A stretch of 64,000 bases of DNA from Chaenocephalus aceratus (lineage: Eukaryota; Chordata; Actinopteri; Perciformes; Channichthyidae). Below are positions 25,684-35,177 of the stretch, piece by piece; within the stretch, counting starts at the first letter, position 1, and each line of letters starts with the position of its first letter. Below the pieces are notes generated by a model, which had not been told where the DNA came from, searched no databases, and saw only the letters and a list, made by a program, of their open reading frames with translations. The position numbers and the translations under genes were made by a program. The DNA lies in the NCBI GenBank assembly GCA_023974075.1, contig CM043788.1, forward strand, positions 14,914,928 through 14,978,927, written 5' to 3'.

Positions 25684-25907
25684 AAAATATATGACCGAGT
25701 GCTGCGCCATTTCTTCTGGCCTGGTCTGAAGAGGGATGTAGTGCAATACTGTAAAACCTGCCATGTGTGCCAGGTTGTAGGGAAGCCCAATCAAACGATT
25801 CCTCCTGCACCGCTGTATCCCATCCCGGTTGTAGGTGAACCTTTTGAGCGGGTGATCGTGGACTGTGTAGGCCCTTTTCCACATAGTAAATCCGGGAATA
25901 CATTTCT
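25684..25907 (+). pseudogene. Ty3/gypsy integrase fragment
   Basis: About 75 residues match a retroelement integrase. IYDRVLRHFFWPGLKRD is followed by CKTCHVC, part of the zinc-binding HHCC domain. Then come the spacer APLYPIPVVGEPFE and VIVDCVGP, which carries the first catalytic Asp of the DDE core. Integrases join element cDNA to chromosomal DNA. The fragment lacks the start of the zinc domain and everything after the first Asp, and is cut off exactly where the LTR begins. It lies on the plus strand, opposite to the LTR element beside it. The frame still runs through both pieces, so decay is moderate. Confidence 0.85.
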
Positions 25908-26425
25908 GTTACGACCCGCCTCCCTACTCAATAGTAGTGGCTCGTGAGGCAGTCCGCAACATAAAACAAAAGTAAACAACACGTAGGCACTAAACTGTGA
26001 TCGTACATTTATTGCCACAATACTAAATCATTCCACTGGAGGACAGGTAAAACAAACAAACAGACGGAGGGGACTTGGGCCAACCACACCACGAGCCATA
26101 GGATCCAGAGCCTTCCTCCGCTACCCAAAATCCAACAGAACCTATCGGGAGAAATAAAGCCGCGAAAACCTAATACTAACACGTCCTCCAGGAAACACAA
26201 CAAAAAGGCAAAAGAGCTCTGACACAGCAGAGACATCCGGAGTAGTGATCGGCCTCCTCCTTCTCCTTCAGTCTCCTCTTTTATGCGTGGGCTGATTGGC
26301 AACTGGGAACACCTGCGCCGAGCTCGGCTGAGTATCAACTGGGAACACCTGAGGAAGGCGGAGCCAGGTGTACCTGCACAGCAGAGAGAACAAAGAGGAC
26401 AACAAAAGGGGGGGAGTACGTAACA
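25907..26425 (-). repeat. 3' LTR of a minus-strand Ty3/gypsy-type element
   Basis: 519 bp, ending in the inverted heptamer TGTTACG...CGTAACA. It matches the LTR at 28,584-30,442, once the hAT insertion there is removed, with about six differences noticed by eye. Element orientation follows from gag on the minus strand. Directly upstream in element direction is a G-rich run (26,426-26,433 on the plus strand reads CCCCCACC), which can serve as the polypurine tract. Confidence 0.93.
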
Positions 26426-26540
26426 CCCCCACCATGAGTTAGTGATTTTTTTCTTTTTTTTAAAACAAAACAATCACAACAATCAACCTTAGTTGACAGA
26501 CGTGCTCATCACCACGCATTCCACACACCCGACAGGTTAA

Positions 26541-26826
26541 CAACACACAATACTACCATACCATAGCCAGTGCCTCCTTTTCGATGGTGGAATACACCCG
26601 CTGGTGTCGATCAAATCTCCCGGAGCGGTACGACACAGAGCGCTCCACCTCACGATCAGCTCCAGTACATCTGCCCGCTGCGCGTCAGGCAAGTCTGCCA
26701 AATGAGACTCAACCTTCACCAGAGTCTCCGCAGCGATCGGGGCCTCCGAGGTGACAGGGGGGTCACTTTCAGCACTGGACCGCGCCACCACACCGGCAGC
26801 GACAGATTTACGAACAGCCCCGGGGC
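26541..26826 (-). pseudogene. Deleted pol remnant of the LTR element
   Basis: The minus-strand frame 26,537-26,887 contains ADLPDAQRADVLELIVRW, which fits the short pre-reverse-transcriptase region of Ty3/gypsy pol. At about 26,600 the sequence jumps, in another frame, to YSTIEKEALAMVW (26,563-26,600), the well-known start of the RNase H domain, and then a stop follows. The reverse transcriptase core, the rest of RNase H and the integrase are all missing. The element therefore cannot copy itself and would depend on proteins from relatives. Confidence 0.75.
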
Positions 26827-27441
26827 TTATCGTACCTGTTGTCCCACCCTCACGCCATAATGACGGGTCCCTGATCGGTCCGTCCAACTCCGTAGCCGGT
26901 AAACCGGTACCCCCGGTTTAACGAGCACTCTGCCACCGGCTAAATCATTCCCCAAGACCAAATCTACCCCTTCAATGGGAAAACATGGCCGAACCCCGAC
27001 AGTTACCGGACCTGTGACCAGATCTGACTCAAGATGAATATTATGCAATGGCGAACCCACACACTGCATACCAAACCCCCTCACAAGAACACCCGAACCC
27101 ACAGCAGACTCCTTAGAGAGGGGCAACACACCCCTCATCATAAAGGATTGTGAAGCTGCTGTATCCCTCAAAATGGTCACTGGAACCCTGTTGTTCTTCC
27201 CCGGTAAAGACACCATTCCCTCCATGAGAAACGGAGCAAAAACGTCCAGTTCTGATTTGAGAGACCCTGGCTTTGAAGTACTCACCAAAGCGACCGTCTT
27301 TACAGGCTTCTCCTCATCCCGCAAAGAATAACAATTCGCAGCAATATGACCTCTTTTCTTGCAGTAATGACACACTGGCCTATCCGTAGATCCCCAATTC
27401 ACCTCTCCCGGTTTTTCCTCAGCAACTCTTGGCCTGCTGGA
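26827..27441 (-). pseudogene. Nucleocapsid zinc knuckle and aspartic protease region
   Basis: About 190 residues on the minus strand. Near the N-terminus is a CCHC zinc knuckle, CHYCKKRGHIAANC, the RNA-binding motif of nucleocapsid. About 75 residues later comes LRDTAASQSF, the protease active-site region (the family usually has DTGA/DSGA; here DTAAS), and further on VDLVLGNDLAGG. The protease would mature the Gag and Pol polyproteins. This region is in the same reading frame as the gag part upstream and is separated from it by one TAG codon at 27,442-27,444. It ends in a stop just before the pol remnant. Confidence 0.82.
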
Positions 27442-28464
27442 CTACCATGGCACTTTAGTGAAGACTGGGGTTTCTCTGATATTATTGTCCACAAACCCGG
27501 CCTGTGCCCTAGTCCTCTCACTGTAGACAGTCTTGTGAGTAAGCACATATTCCTCAGCCAAAACCGCAGCATCAAACAGTTTCACCGGTTTTTGCTCATT
27601 GGGGTATGTGGCTACTGTGTAAGGCAAACAGTTTTTAAATTCTTCCATGAGCACTAATGTTTTTAGGTCCTCTAGAGACTTTGTCCCCGTCGATGAGCCC
27701 CATCGCTCAAACAGAACCTCTTTCTCACGGGCGAATTCCACATACGCTTGACAATCTTGTCTTTTCAAACCACGAAACTTTTGACGGTATGCCTCAGGCA
27801 CCAGCTCATAAGCACGCAGAATTGCAGCTTTCACCTGTTCATAATCCCGGCTAACCTCCTCAGATAACGCAGTATACACCTCCTGCGCTTTACCCGCGAG
27901 AACGCACTGCAGCATAATAGTCCACATGTTCCCAGGCCATTTAAACGTTGTTGCTACACGCTCAAACAGGACAAAATAGCTATCAACGTCTTTTTCGTTA
28001 AACACTGGGATAAACCGAGTATACTTGCCTATGTCAAAATCATGAGGTTGCGCAGACCCCAACTGCTGAGTCTGGTGAGACGTCAGCTCCAGCTCCCTCA
28101 AACGTAACTCCGCCTCATACTTCCTCAATTCGAGATTACAGGCGATCTCCTTCTCTCTCAGTCTGTTATCACTCTCCTTCTCTCTAACCATCAGCTTGCG
28201 CAGCTCTAGCTGAAGTTGAAGGTCGCTCACTTTCTGAGAGACCTCTGTCCCGTCGTCCATGAGAACGTCTACTTCCTCCTCTGACAATACCTCCTGATTT
28301 ATAAGCGCAGCCAACAGCTGTCCCTTAATGATCTGTTTCTTGTTCTGTTTATTGACTACAACGTCAAATTTGCCTGTGATCAGACCAAGCTGCTGTTTGC
28401 TACATGCATCCAACTTCCCCCGAGTCGGATCACCCACAAACCCCTCCAAGTCGAAATCCATCAC
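27442..28464 (-). pseudogene. Gag (capsid) of a Ty3/gypsy-type element
   Basis: 340 residues from an ATG 120 bp inside the 5' LTR. The N-terminal third is charged and coiled-coil-like (residues about 80-130, rich in LRELE and LRKYE patterns). The rest is a capsid-like helical domain with YFVLFERVA, WTIMLQCVLAGKAQEVY and a region around YRQKFRGLKRQ, ending FDAAVLAEEYVLTHK. This pattern resembles the Gag lineage from which vertebrate SCAN domains are thought to come. Gag would assemble the particle that packages element RNA. The frame stops at TAG directly before the zinc-knuckle segment, so Gag lacks its nucleocapsid unless the stop is read through. A single point mutation is the simplest explanation. 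Confidence 0.85.
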
Positions 28465-28563
28465 TGCAACTCTACGCTATACAGCCAAACAAACAAACAA
28501 ATGCTGTCAAGGGCCTTTTACGAAGTAATACTACTCACCACACCGGCACCTGCCCGAGACAGC

Positions 28564-28581
28564 CTCCCGGACGAGCCCCCA
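28564..28581 (-). promoter_or_regulatory. Primer binding site, tRNA-Pro type
   Basis: On the minus strand, two bases inside the 5' LTR, the sequence is TGGGGGCTCGTCCGGGAG. As recalled, this matches the site complementary to the 3' end of tRNA-Pro used by murine leukaemia-type retroviruses at 17 of 18 positions. It marks where minus-strand DNA synthesis would start and confirms the element's orientation. Confidence 0.85.
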
Positions 28582-29020
28582 TATGTTACGACCCGCCTCC
28601 CTACTCAATAGTAGTGGCTCGTGAGGCAGTCTGCAACATAAAACAAAAGTACACAACACGTAGGCACTAAACTGTGATCGTACATTTATTGCCACAATAC
28701 TAAATCATTCCACTGGAGGACAGGTAAAACAAACAAACAGACGGAGGGGACTTGGGCCAACCACACCACGGGCCGTAGGGTCCAGAGCCTTCCTCCGCTA
28801 CCCAAAATCCAACAGAACCTAACGGGAGAAATAAAGCCGCGAAAACCTAATACTAACACGTCCTCCAGGAAACACAACAAAAAGGCAAAAGAGCTCTGAC
28901 ACAGCAGAGACATCCGGAGTAGTGATCGGCCTCCTCCTTCTCCTTCAGTCTCCTCTTTTATGCGTGGGCTGATTGGCAACTGGGAACACCTGCGCCGAGC
29001 TCGGCTGAGTATCAACTGGG

Positions 29021-30352
29021 CAGTGGCGGCCGGCCCATAGGGGCGCTAGGGGCGCCGCCCCACCTCTTGCCAGATACAAAACAAAAAATATATATATATA
29101 TATATTTTATATTTACATTTTTAATGAACAAGGTAAATATCATACAATTGGTATCACAACAATGTATAATCTACAATACAATCTCGTTTAAAATTGTGTT
29201 ACGATGTCTAAAGTTACTGATAAGTCACCTGTTTCCTGCCTGGCCTTGCCCATGGCATTACTTTATCATTACCGGGCAGAGCCCCCGAGCCAAACAGCAG
29301 CAACCAGCACGTTGCAAAAGTCTCAATAGTAAACTGTGCCGCCGAAACATAATTTCAGCCAATCAGCGCCGTCAAATATTTTGGTCACGTGGGCGCTCAC
29401 GTTGGCGCCCATGTTGCTTACGTGCGTTGACGTGAGTTGTTTTTTAGACTCGTGAGTAACCAAGGTGACGCAGTATTTGGATGAGAATGGTGTGCAGGTG
29501 GAGTCGCCGGAACCTCGGTCCGCCCAAGAGCTACTCTCCAATCCTTTTGAAAGGAGAAGTTTGGGAGATAAATTGATACTTAAAGACCTTGGACCAGACC
29601 AACCCGATTTGTATATATCACAGCAAGCTCGTGAAAAAGACAAAACGTATCAACAAGGCTTCTCACATGGCTAGCTGGATGCAAACAGGTAAATGCTATC
29701 TTTTGTTTCACATGCTTGCTCTTCAAACAGCTGGGGACAGATACGATCTGTTCAGAAACTAGACAAAAGTTAAACAAGTACAAACCACAGACTGTCTGTG
29801 TCATGGAGAATACAGTCGCTGGTTTATTTATGTCTGTAGGCCGTTGTTGTGAGTGTCGGAGCATATATAGCGTTAGCTTAGCCAAGCTCCATTCAGGAAA
29901 CAAGCATTCTAAAAGGTTTTTCGCCTGCCGTCTGTCTGCAGACTTGTCAAAGCATTAATTCATGGTTTTTACTAACCGGTATCAGTATGTTGTTACGTCG
30001 GCATCATTTAGAAACGTGTATTACAATTTAATCACGGTAAAATATGTTCATGTTGTTGTAGTTGTAGCTCCCGAGCCAGCGCGTCTTGTTTGAATGATGC
30101 GAGTAAACACAGCTGGCAGCCGCGGTGAAACTCGAGCGACTAGAGCGATGCGATAGGAGCGTTTAGAGCGAAGCGAATATTCGAATCGCGTCCGGTCTGA
30201 ACGCCGCATTAAAGCGAGCTCCGCGCTGCACTGGAAACGCGCCATTACATCACCAGAAGTCCTAATTTAAGGGGTCATTTCTCCCAAAAAAAAATTTTTT
30301 TACTCACTCTATCAATAGCCCCACCAAAAATATTTTCCACCAGCCACCGCTG
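29021..30352. mobile_element. hAT element inserted in the 5' LTR
   Basis: 1,332 bp. It begins CAGTGGCGGCCGGCC and ends, reverse complemented, CAGCGGTGGCTGGTGG, imperfect inverted repeats with the usual hAT CAG start. CAACTGGG flanks it on both sides (29,013-29,020 and 30,353-30,360). The intact LTR at 25,907-26,425 has that 8-mer once at the equivalent place, which proves the boundaries. It carries a transposase N-terminal remnant (29,465-29,674) but not a full gene. Confidence 0.94.
29465..29674 (+). pseudogene. Probable hAT transposase N-terminal remnant
   Basis: About 69 residues in one frame, containing LKDLGPDQPDLYISQQ and then KTYQQGFSHG, followed by a stop. The order (LG-P-QP followed by a basic YQ-GFS segment) fits the start of the TTF-type zinc-finger region in hAT transposases of the ZMYM/GTF2I-related kind. 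The Trp-Tyr and Cys residues expected after it are missing. A further piece with CCEC and HSGNKHSKRFF is open at 29,716-29,958. The full protein would bind element ends and catalyse excision. Assignment is helped by the hAT ends around it, but the protein similarity itself is weak. Confidence 0.5.
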
Positions 30353-30442
30353 CAACTGGGAACACCTGAGGAAGGCGGAGCCAGGTGTACCTGCACAGCA
30401 GAGAGAACAAAGAGGACAACAAAAGGGGGGGAGTACGTAACA

Positions 30443-30774
30443 AACAACATGGTGATGTTTTGTAAATGATTACATGTCTCTTATTTAGCACAGAGTATGA
30501 TATCCGTGACATATGGATCTTAACAAAGTTCCGCTGTACATCCAGCGTACTGTATCTGACTTTATTTCACATGAGCTCCAGTGTGGAACCCCACTGCACC
30601 CCCTTGTGGATCAATGATCCATTGCAGCTGGCTTAATTATAATTACATTTATTTATCACGGGAGAGGTCTCAAGTCAAGCTGGAGGTTTTCCCTTGAGCG
30701 AGGGCAGACCCCGTACCAATCACGGCCCTCGCGTTTCAAACTGTCTGAAATGAAGCACGACATCTGTAGTTAGG
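30443..30774. other. Unassigned sequence
   Basis: Right flank of the LTR element. Mixed composition; no gene or repeat end recognised. Confidence 0.35.
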
Positions 30775-32095
30775 GCTGATTAGATTCAGCCCCTAGTTTT
30801 GCTGATATAGGCTTAGTTTGTCGGGGGACATCTTACTTCTTCCTTCTCTCTGTCTATACCTGTGTACTCTCATGTTCAGATTAACCCAGCTTCCCCAAAT
30901 GTCTTTCTTTTTGGTGTCTATATACGCCGGGATCCGGAGTCATGGATGATCCTGTTGCTGCGGTCTTGTGTCCTGGATCGCGAGCCCTGGATCTTCATTT
31001 TCATTTCAAACCTTTATTTATACAGATAAAATCCCATTGAGATCATTGATCTCTTTTCCAAGGGAGACCTGCTCAAGTAGTTCCACATGAAACATAAAAA
31101 CATAAATAGAACAACAAAAGGACATCATACAGCATCATTTACAAAATTATCCACATATACAGGTACCAATAGCTTCCGATTGAGTAGCATCCAACCGAGC
31201 TTTAAAAACATTTAGTGGCACCAGATTGTTCAGTTTCCATTTAATTTGCAGACTATTCCAAGACAGAGGAGCTGCGCATCTAAAAGCTGTCTTCCCTAAG
31301 ACAGTCCTAGCAGTTGGCACATTTAATAAAACCACAGCATTCGATCTCAGGCAGTAGCCACTTACAATTCGCCGTGAGATCAGGGAGCAGATATAAGATG
31401 GAAGTTTCCCTAACATGGCTTTGTATATGAAAATGTACCAGTGACTGAGAATCCGTACAGTTAGTGAAAGCAAACCAGCCCTTGCATACAGGGTACAGTG
31501 ATGGGTTAATGCTTTACAGTTTGTCACAAATCTCAGTGCACTGTGATACGCAGCATCTAACTTGACCAGGCAATTGGCAGGTGCATTCATATAGACCAGA
31601 TCCCCATAGTCCAGCACAGGTAAAAAGGTCACAGTGACTAGCCTTTTCCTGGCCTCAAGCGAGAAACAGGACTTGTTTCTGAAAAAGAACCCTAGCCTAA
31701 CCCTCAGTTTTTTTAGAAAAAAAAGTCGTGGCTCTGCCTGTTGCTGTGGTCCTGGATGGATATCCTTGTGGATTCATCTTCCTATTATACACACATGCAT
31801 TTCCAAACATTTGGACTACCTATGTTGCAAATGTATTATCTTTTCAATTTACACACGGCATCTATTGCACGTCTGTCTGTCCTGGGAGAGGGATCCCTCC
31901 TCTGTTGCTCTCCCTGAGGTTTCTCTCATTTTCCCCTTTAAACTGTGGGTTTTCTCCGGAAGTTTTTCCTTGTACGATGTGAGGGTCTAAGGACAGAGGG
32001 TGTCGTATTATCATACTGATATTCTGTACAAACTGTGAAGTCCACTGAGAAAATGTAACATTTGTGATATTGGGCTATATAAATAAACATTGATA
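30775..32095 (+). mobile_element. LINE 3' untranslated region, interrupted
   Basis: 30,775-30,997 (CCCCTAGTTTTGCTGATATA onward, T/C-rich with GGATCC and CCTGGATCG phrases) and 31,735-32,095 appear to be one non-coding 3' region of a fish LINE. The right part ends GTCTAAGGACAGAGGGTGTC, then GATATTGGGCTATATAAATA and AACATTGAT. The same tail recurs in reverse at 14,643 and 58,884. The two parts are separated by a minus-strand LINE fragment. Joining them is an inference from remembered family copies, not from an intact copy in this window. Confidence 0.65.
30998..31734 (-). pseudogene. LINE ORF2 C-terminal fragment (minus strand)
   Basis: The minus-strand frame 31,147-31,632 encodes about 160 residues: FLPVLDYGDLVYMNAPA, YHSALRFVTNC, LGKLPSYICSL and later APLSWNSLQ. 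These are the conserved region after the reverse transcriptase in Rex/CR1/L2-type LINEs. A near relative in plus orientation is at 55,259-55,952. The 3' tail (30,998-31,100) reads, reversed, GAGATCAATGATCTCAATGG and AAATGAAAATGAA. The frame is open up to about 31,632 and a frameshift follows. It is 5'-truncated and lies inside another LINE's 3' region. Confidence 0.85.
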
Positions 32096-32830
32096 AAAAC
32101 ACATATCGACGGTCTAATAAAACCAATTACTATGCTAGTGAATCAATCTATCAGCACGAGGGAAGTCCCATCGTCCTGGAAAGTGGCCACGGTGAGACCG
32201 ATTTTTAAATCTGGGGATAAGGCAATGATGTCCAATTATAGACCAATCAGCATCCTACCCTGTGTCTCTAAGATTGCTGAGAAATGGGTGTCAAAACTAA
32301 TCACCAAACATTTAGATAAAGGTTTCGCTCCACTCCACCCAATGCAGTTTGGTTTTCGTGCTCACCACTCCACTGAGACAGCTAACTTTGTCTTTGTGGA
32401 AAAGGTTAAATGTATGCTGGACACGAGCCCATGTGTAGGTGCTGTCTTCCTTGATCTCAGGAAAGCATTTGACACTGTTGACCACCAAGTGCTCCTTACA
32501 AAGCTGACTCATTTCAATTTTTCGGCAGATTCAATACATTGATTTTTTTTGAAGTCTTACTTATCGAACAGAAAACAGTGTGCTTTGGTCCACGGTGCCA
32601 ATTCGCCCTACCTGGTCAACCCTCTTGGGGTTCCAAAAGGTTCTGTTCTTGGACCATTACTGTTTTCTCTGTACATTAATGACCTGCCTAATGTATGCCC
32701 TGATTTGAATGTGCAAATGTATGCCGATGATGCGGTCATCTTTGTACACGGGAGAAAGACTGAAATAATCTCATCCTGTCTCTCAAATGCTTTGGACAAG
32801 GTTCAACACTGGCTGAACAACATTTGCGCC
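32096..32830 (+). pseudogene. LINE reverse transcriptase fragment
   Basis: Two nearly adjacent plus frames (32,090-32,542 and 32,549-32,881), split by a stop around 32,541, encode much of a non-LTR reverse transcriptase. Motifs in order are SSWKVATVRPIFKSGDK, NYRPISILPCVSK, FGFRAHHSTETA, AVFLDLRKAFDTVDH (first catalytic Asp), GVPKGSVLGPLLF and YADDAVIF (catalytic Asp pair). The enzyme copies LINE RNA at a nicked target. The endonuclease is missing and the coding part breaks at about 32,830. It may belong to the same family as the C-terminal fragments at 31,147 and 55,259, but the parts do not overlap. Confidence 0.9.
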
Positions 32831-33400
32831 CCCTCCCTTAGGGGAATTCATCCACACATAAAACGCTGGACGCTGCACTAGGTCAGAAACCAGAGGAGAC
32901 TGTGAAGTCCACCGCAGACGGACCACTTTTGGACAAAATGTACCTTCAATTAAGGGCAGCTCATTCTGGAATAGCCTCCCAACTGAGATACGGGATTGTC
33001 CCACTCTCGATAGCTTCAAAGGTCAACTCAAAGAATGGATGAGAAACAACGGTGCGATCACCGCTAAATGCACTTTAATACCGAGGTATATTCTCTTGCA
33101 CTTTAGTCAGCTCTTGTATCTTCTCTTGCCCATTATATGTTGTTGCTGCTATATTGTATTACCATGTCATAAATACTTGTGTATGCTGCTCTTGCTCTTT
33201 TGCACTTTTTGCACAACATGTATTTTGTTTTTACAATGTTTGTAAAATGTACATTTCTTAAATGTTTTTATGTGAGGGACTGCGGATGGAAATTAGCTGA
33301 AAGCTAAATCTGGCACTGTTACGCTTGACACATTTTAATGTTTTAAGTGTTCATTGCCGTGCATTGTCCCTGCGAAATAAAAGATTGAATAAATAAACCA
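32831..33400 (+). mobile_element. Second LINE 3' end
   Basis: After the break, a different phase reads SFWNSLPTEIRDCPTLDSFK at 32,955-33,020, the typical last helix of CR1/Rex-like ORF2. A non-coding T-rich region follows, ending AATAAAAGATTGAATAAATA at about 33,376-33,395. Whether it belonged to the same insertion as the reverse transcriptase is unclear, because an internal deletion would give the same picture. Confidence 0.65.
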
Positions 33401-33919
33401 GGCAGCAACGTCTGGAAAATCTGGGAATTTATGCCAATCAGGATGGGCCGAAAATGTCCATTCTTTCAAATGAGACTGGTTTCCGATTAGGAATCAGATT
33501 TTATAGAAGTTTAAAAAAATTATGATGAGTTTATTTCCTTGGTATACATTATCCCTTGTGTTTTTGGTCTCCGTTTCTAGGTTAATGTCTTCTTAAATAC
33601 ATGTTCAATTTGTACATTATACCATTACAAGTCAAATACAGTAGATGGCCAGAAACCAGGATGGTTTTGGTCAAAATGACAAACTGAAGGTTCCAGAACA
33701 TATACTTAATGGTGATAGTGTGACCACTTCTGTTTATGAAGTAAACAGAATATGGATGCAATGGTTTGTGGTTTTGAGCATTTCTATCTATGATAACATT
33801 GTACTCACCAATGGTGATTTTCAAATCTCTGAACATAGGGACATCACTACAACAAAGACCAACAGGGCAATAAACAGTCAGCTAATCAAGTAGACAAACT
33901 TAATTGGGAAACAGGACAT
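33401..33919. other. Unassigned sequence
   Basis: AT-rich; open frames 33,582-33,836 (minus) and 33,645-33,893 (plus) have no domain. Confidence 0.35.
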
Positions 33920-34250
33920 GGGGTTGGCAGGACCCCCGGCAGAAGAGTAGTCGGCGGGGCCTCCAACGGCACAGAACACAGTGCCGGCAGGACCCCCGGC
34001 AGAAGAGCAGTCGGTGGGACCCCCAACGGGACAGGACATAGAGTTGGCAGGACCCCCAGCGGAACCTCCAACGGCACAGAACACAGGACCGGCAGGACCC
34101 CCGGCAGAAGAGCAGTCGGCGGGACCCCCAACGGGACAGGACATAGAGTTGGCAGGACCCCCGGCAGAAGAGTAGTCGGCGTGGCCTCCAACGGCACAGG
34201 ATATAGGGTTGGCAGGATATAGGGTTGGCAGGACCCACGGCAGAAGAGTA
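33920..34250 (-). repeat. GC-rich minisatellite A (open in several frames)
   Basis: Imperfect repeats built on GGCAGGACCCCCGGCAGAAG and GGCGGGACCCCCAACGG units. Combinations repeat about every 60-125 bp. Several frames on both strands stay open. On the minus strand one frame repeats VGGPADCSSAGGPA and another repeats LLPGVLP. It lies on the internal side of the minus-strand LTR at 35,178, so it was probably part of that element's low-complexity reading frame. Confidence 0.85.
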
Positions 34251-34424
34251 GTCGGCGGGGGTACGCCAACAGGACACGGGGAGCTGGCGTCGGCCGGAGA
34301 GCCTATAGAAGACGAGGGGCTGGAGTCAGCAGGAGAGCCAGTACTGGAGCCGAAACTGGAGTCGGGACTATGGCTGCTGGGCACGGAACAGAAGCCTGGA
34401 CCCTGGATGTGTGAGCCAGGTAAT

Positions 34425-34740
34425 GGAGCACGGAAGCATGGCTGTGTGGGCCGGTTCTGGAGCCGGAACCATGGCTGCTGGGGCCGGAACTGGGGCCGGA
34501 ACCATGGCTGCTGGGGCCAGGACTAAGGCTGGAACCATGGCTGCTGGGGCCAGAACTGGGGCCGGAACCATGGCTGCCGGGGACAGAACTGGGGCCGGAA
34601 CCATGGCTGCTGGGGCCAGAACCATGGCTGCTGGGGCCAGAACTGGGGCCGGAACCATGGCTGTGTGGGCCGGTTCTGGAGCCGGAACCATGGCTGTGTG
34701 GGCCGGCACTGGAGCACGGAACCATGGCTGCTGGGGCCTA
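34425..34740 (-). repeat. GC-rich minisatellite B (30-45-bp unit)
   Basis: About nine tandem copies of a unit containing GGAACCATGGCTGCTGGGG, with variants reading GGCTGTGTGGGCCGG. Unit length is a multiple of three, so the frame is kept: plus strand AGARTGAGTMAA, minus strand SSHGSGPSSGP or PAAMVPAPVLA. The minus-strand Pro/Ala version fits proline-rich linkers in fish LTR-element proteins. Length variation between individuals is expected. Confidence 0.88.
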
Positions 34741-35177
34741 TACTAGAGCTCAAAGCATGGCTTCTGGGGCTCGGGCTACTAGCCTGGACTTGCGACTCCT
34801 TCTCTTAGGAGCCTTTTGGAGGCTCTGTGGACCTCCAAAAGCCAGACGAGTACCCGAGAACGGCTCCTGGACAGGAGCAGGAAATGGGGACGAAGCAGGG
34901 GTTGACTCCAGACAGGACACAGAGGCAGGGGGCTAGCATGCCTGGAGCTAGCATGCCGGGGATCACATGTCTGGAGAAAGTCCATAATCCAGCCAGGTAA
35001 GAACTTCAACAAACATGGTTTCTCTATTGCCAACCGGTGCGCCTCTACCCGATCGGCTTCCTCCTGCAGAACACGACACTCCCTTCCACCAATCATAGCA
35101 AGCCAATCAAAAGGTAACATTTTGTAATTCCACCTCAAATGGATCATCTGCTGGGTCCATTTCTGGTTGGTTCCTTC
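34741..35177 (-). pseudogene. 5' coding remnant of a non-autonomous LTR element
   Basis: Read on the minus strand from just inside the LTR, an ATG at about 35,164 starts MDPADDPFEVELQNVTF and then meets a stop. A second phase (minus 34,779-35,222) is open for 147 residues, including WLAMIGGRECRVLQEEADRV. The acidic MDPAD-type start directly after an LTR is common in fish LTR elements. No zinc knuckle, protease or polymerase is seen, and the frame runs into the minisatellites. I cannot give a function. Confidence 0.45.

Larger units (their letters stand above)
28584..30442 (-). repeat. 5' LTR, split by a hAT insertion
   Basis: Two pieces, 28,584-29,020 (437 bp) and 30,361-30,442 (82 bp), add up to 519 bp, exactly the length of the LTR at 25,907-26,425. 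The interruption is the hAT element at 29,021-30,352 plus one copy of its 8-bp duplication. Outer ends are TGTTACG and CGTAACA as in the other LTR. The bases outside the two outer LTR ends (ATTTC on the left, AACAA on the right) do not match, so the element as a whole lacks a target duplication. Confidence 0.93.

Noticed and set aside
27442..27444. Programmed TAG readthrough between Gag and protease, as in some retroviruses
   Set aside because: The stop lies before the zinc knuckle, not at a usual Gag-Pol boundary, and the element is otherwise decayed; a point mutation is more likely.
33920..34250. CRISPR-like array
   Set aside because: The repeats have no unique equal-length spacers and the unit is a coding-type minisatellite in vertebrate DNA.
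34303..34746. Collagen-like or silk-like host gene from the repetitive frames
   Set aside because: The frames are open on both strands because the unit is a multiple of three; no Gly-X-Y pattern, signal peptide or exon structure is seen.
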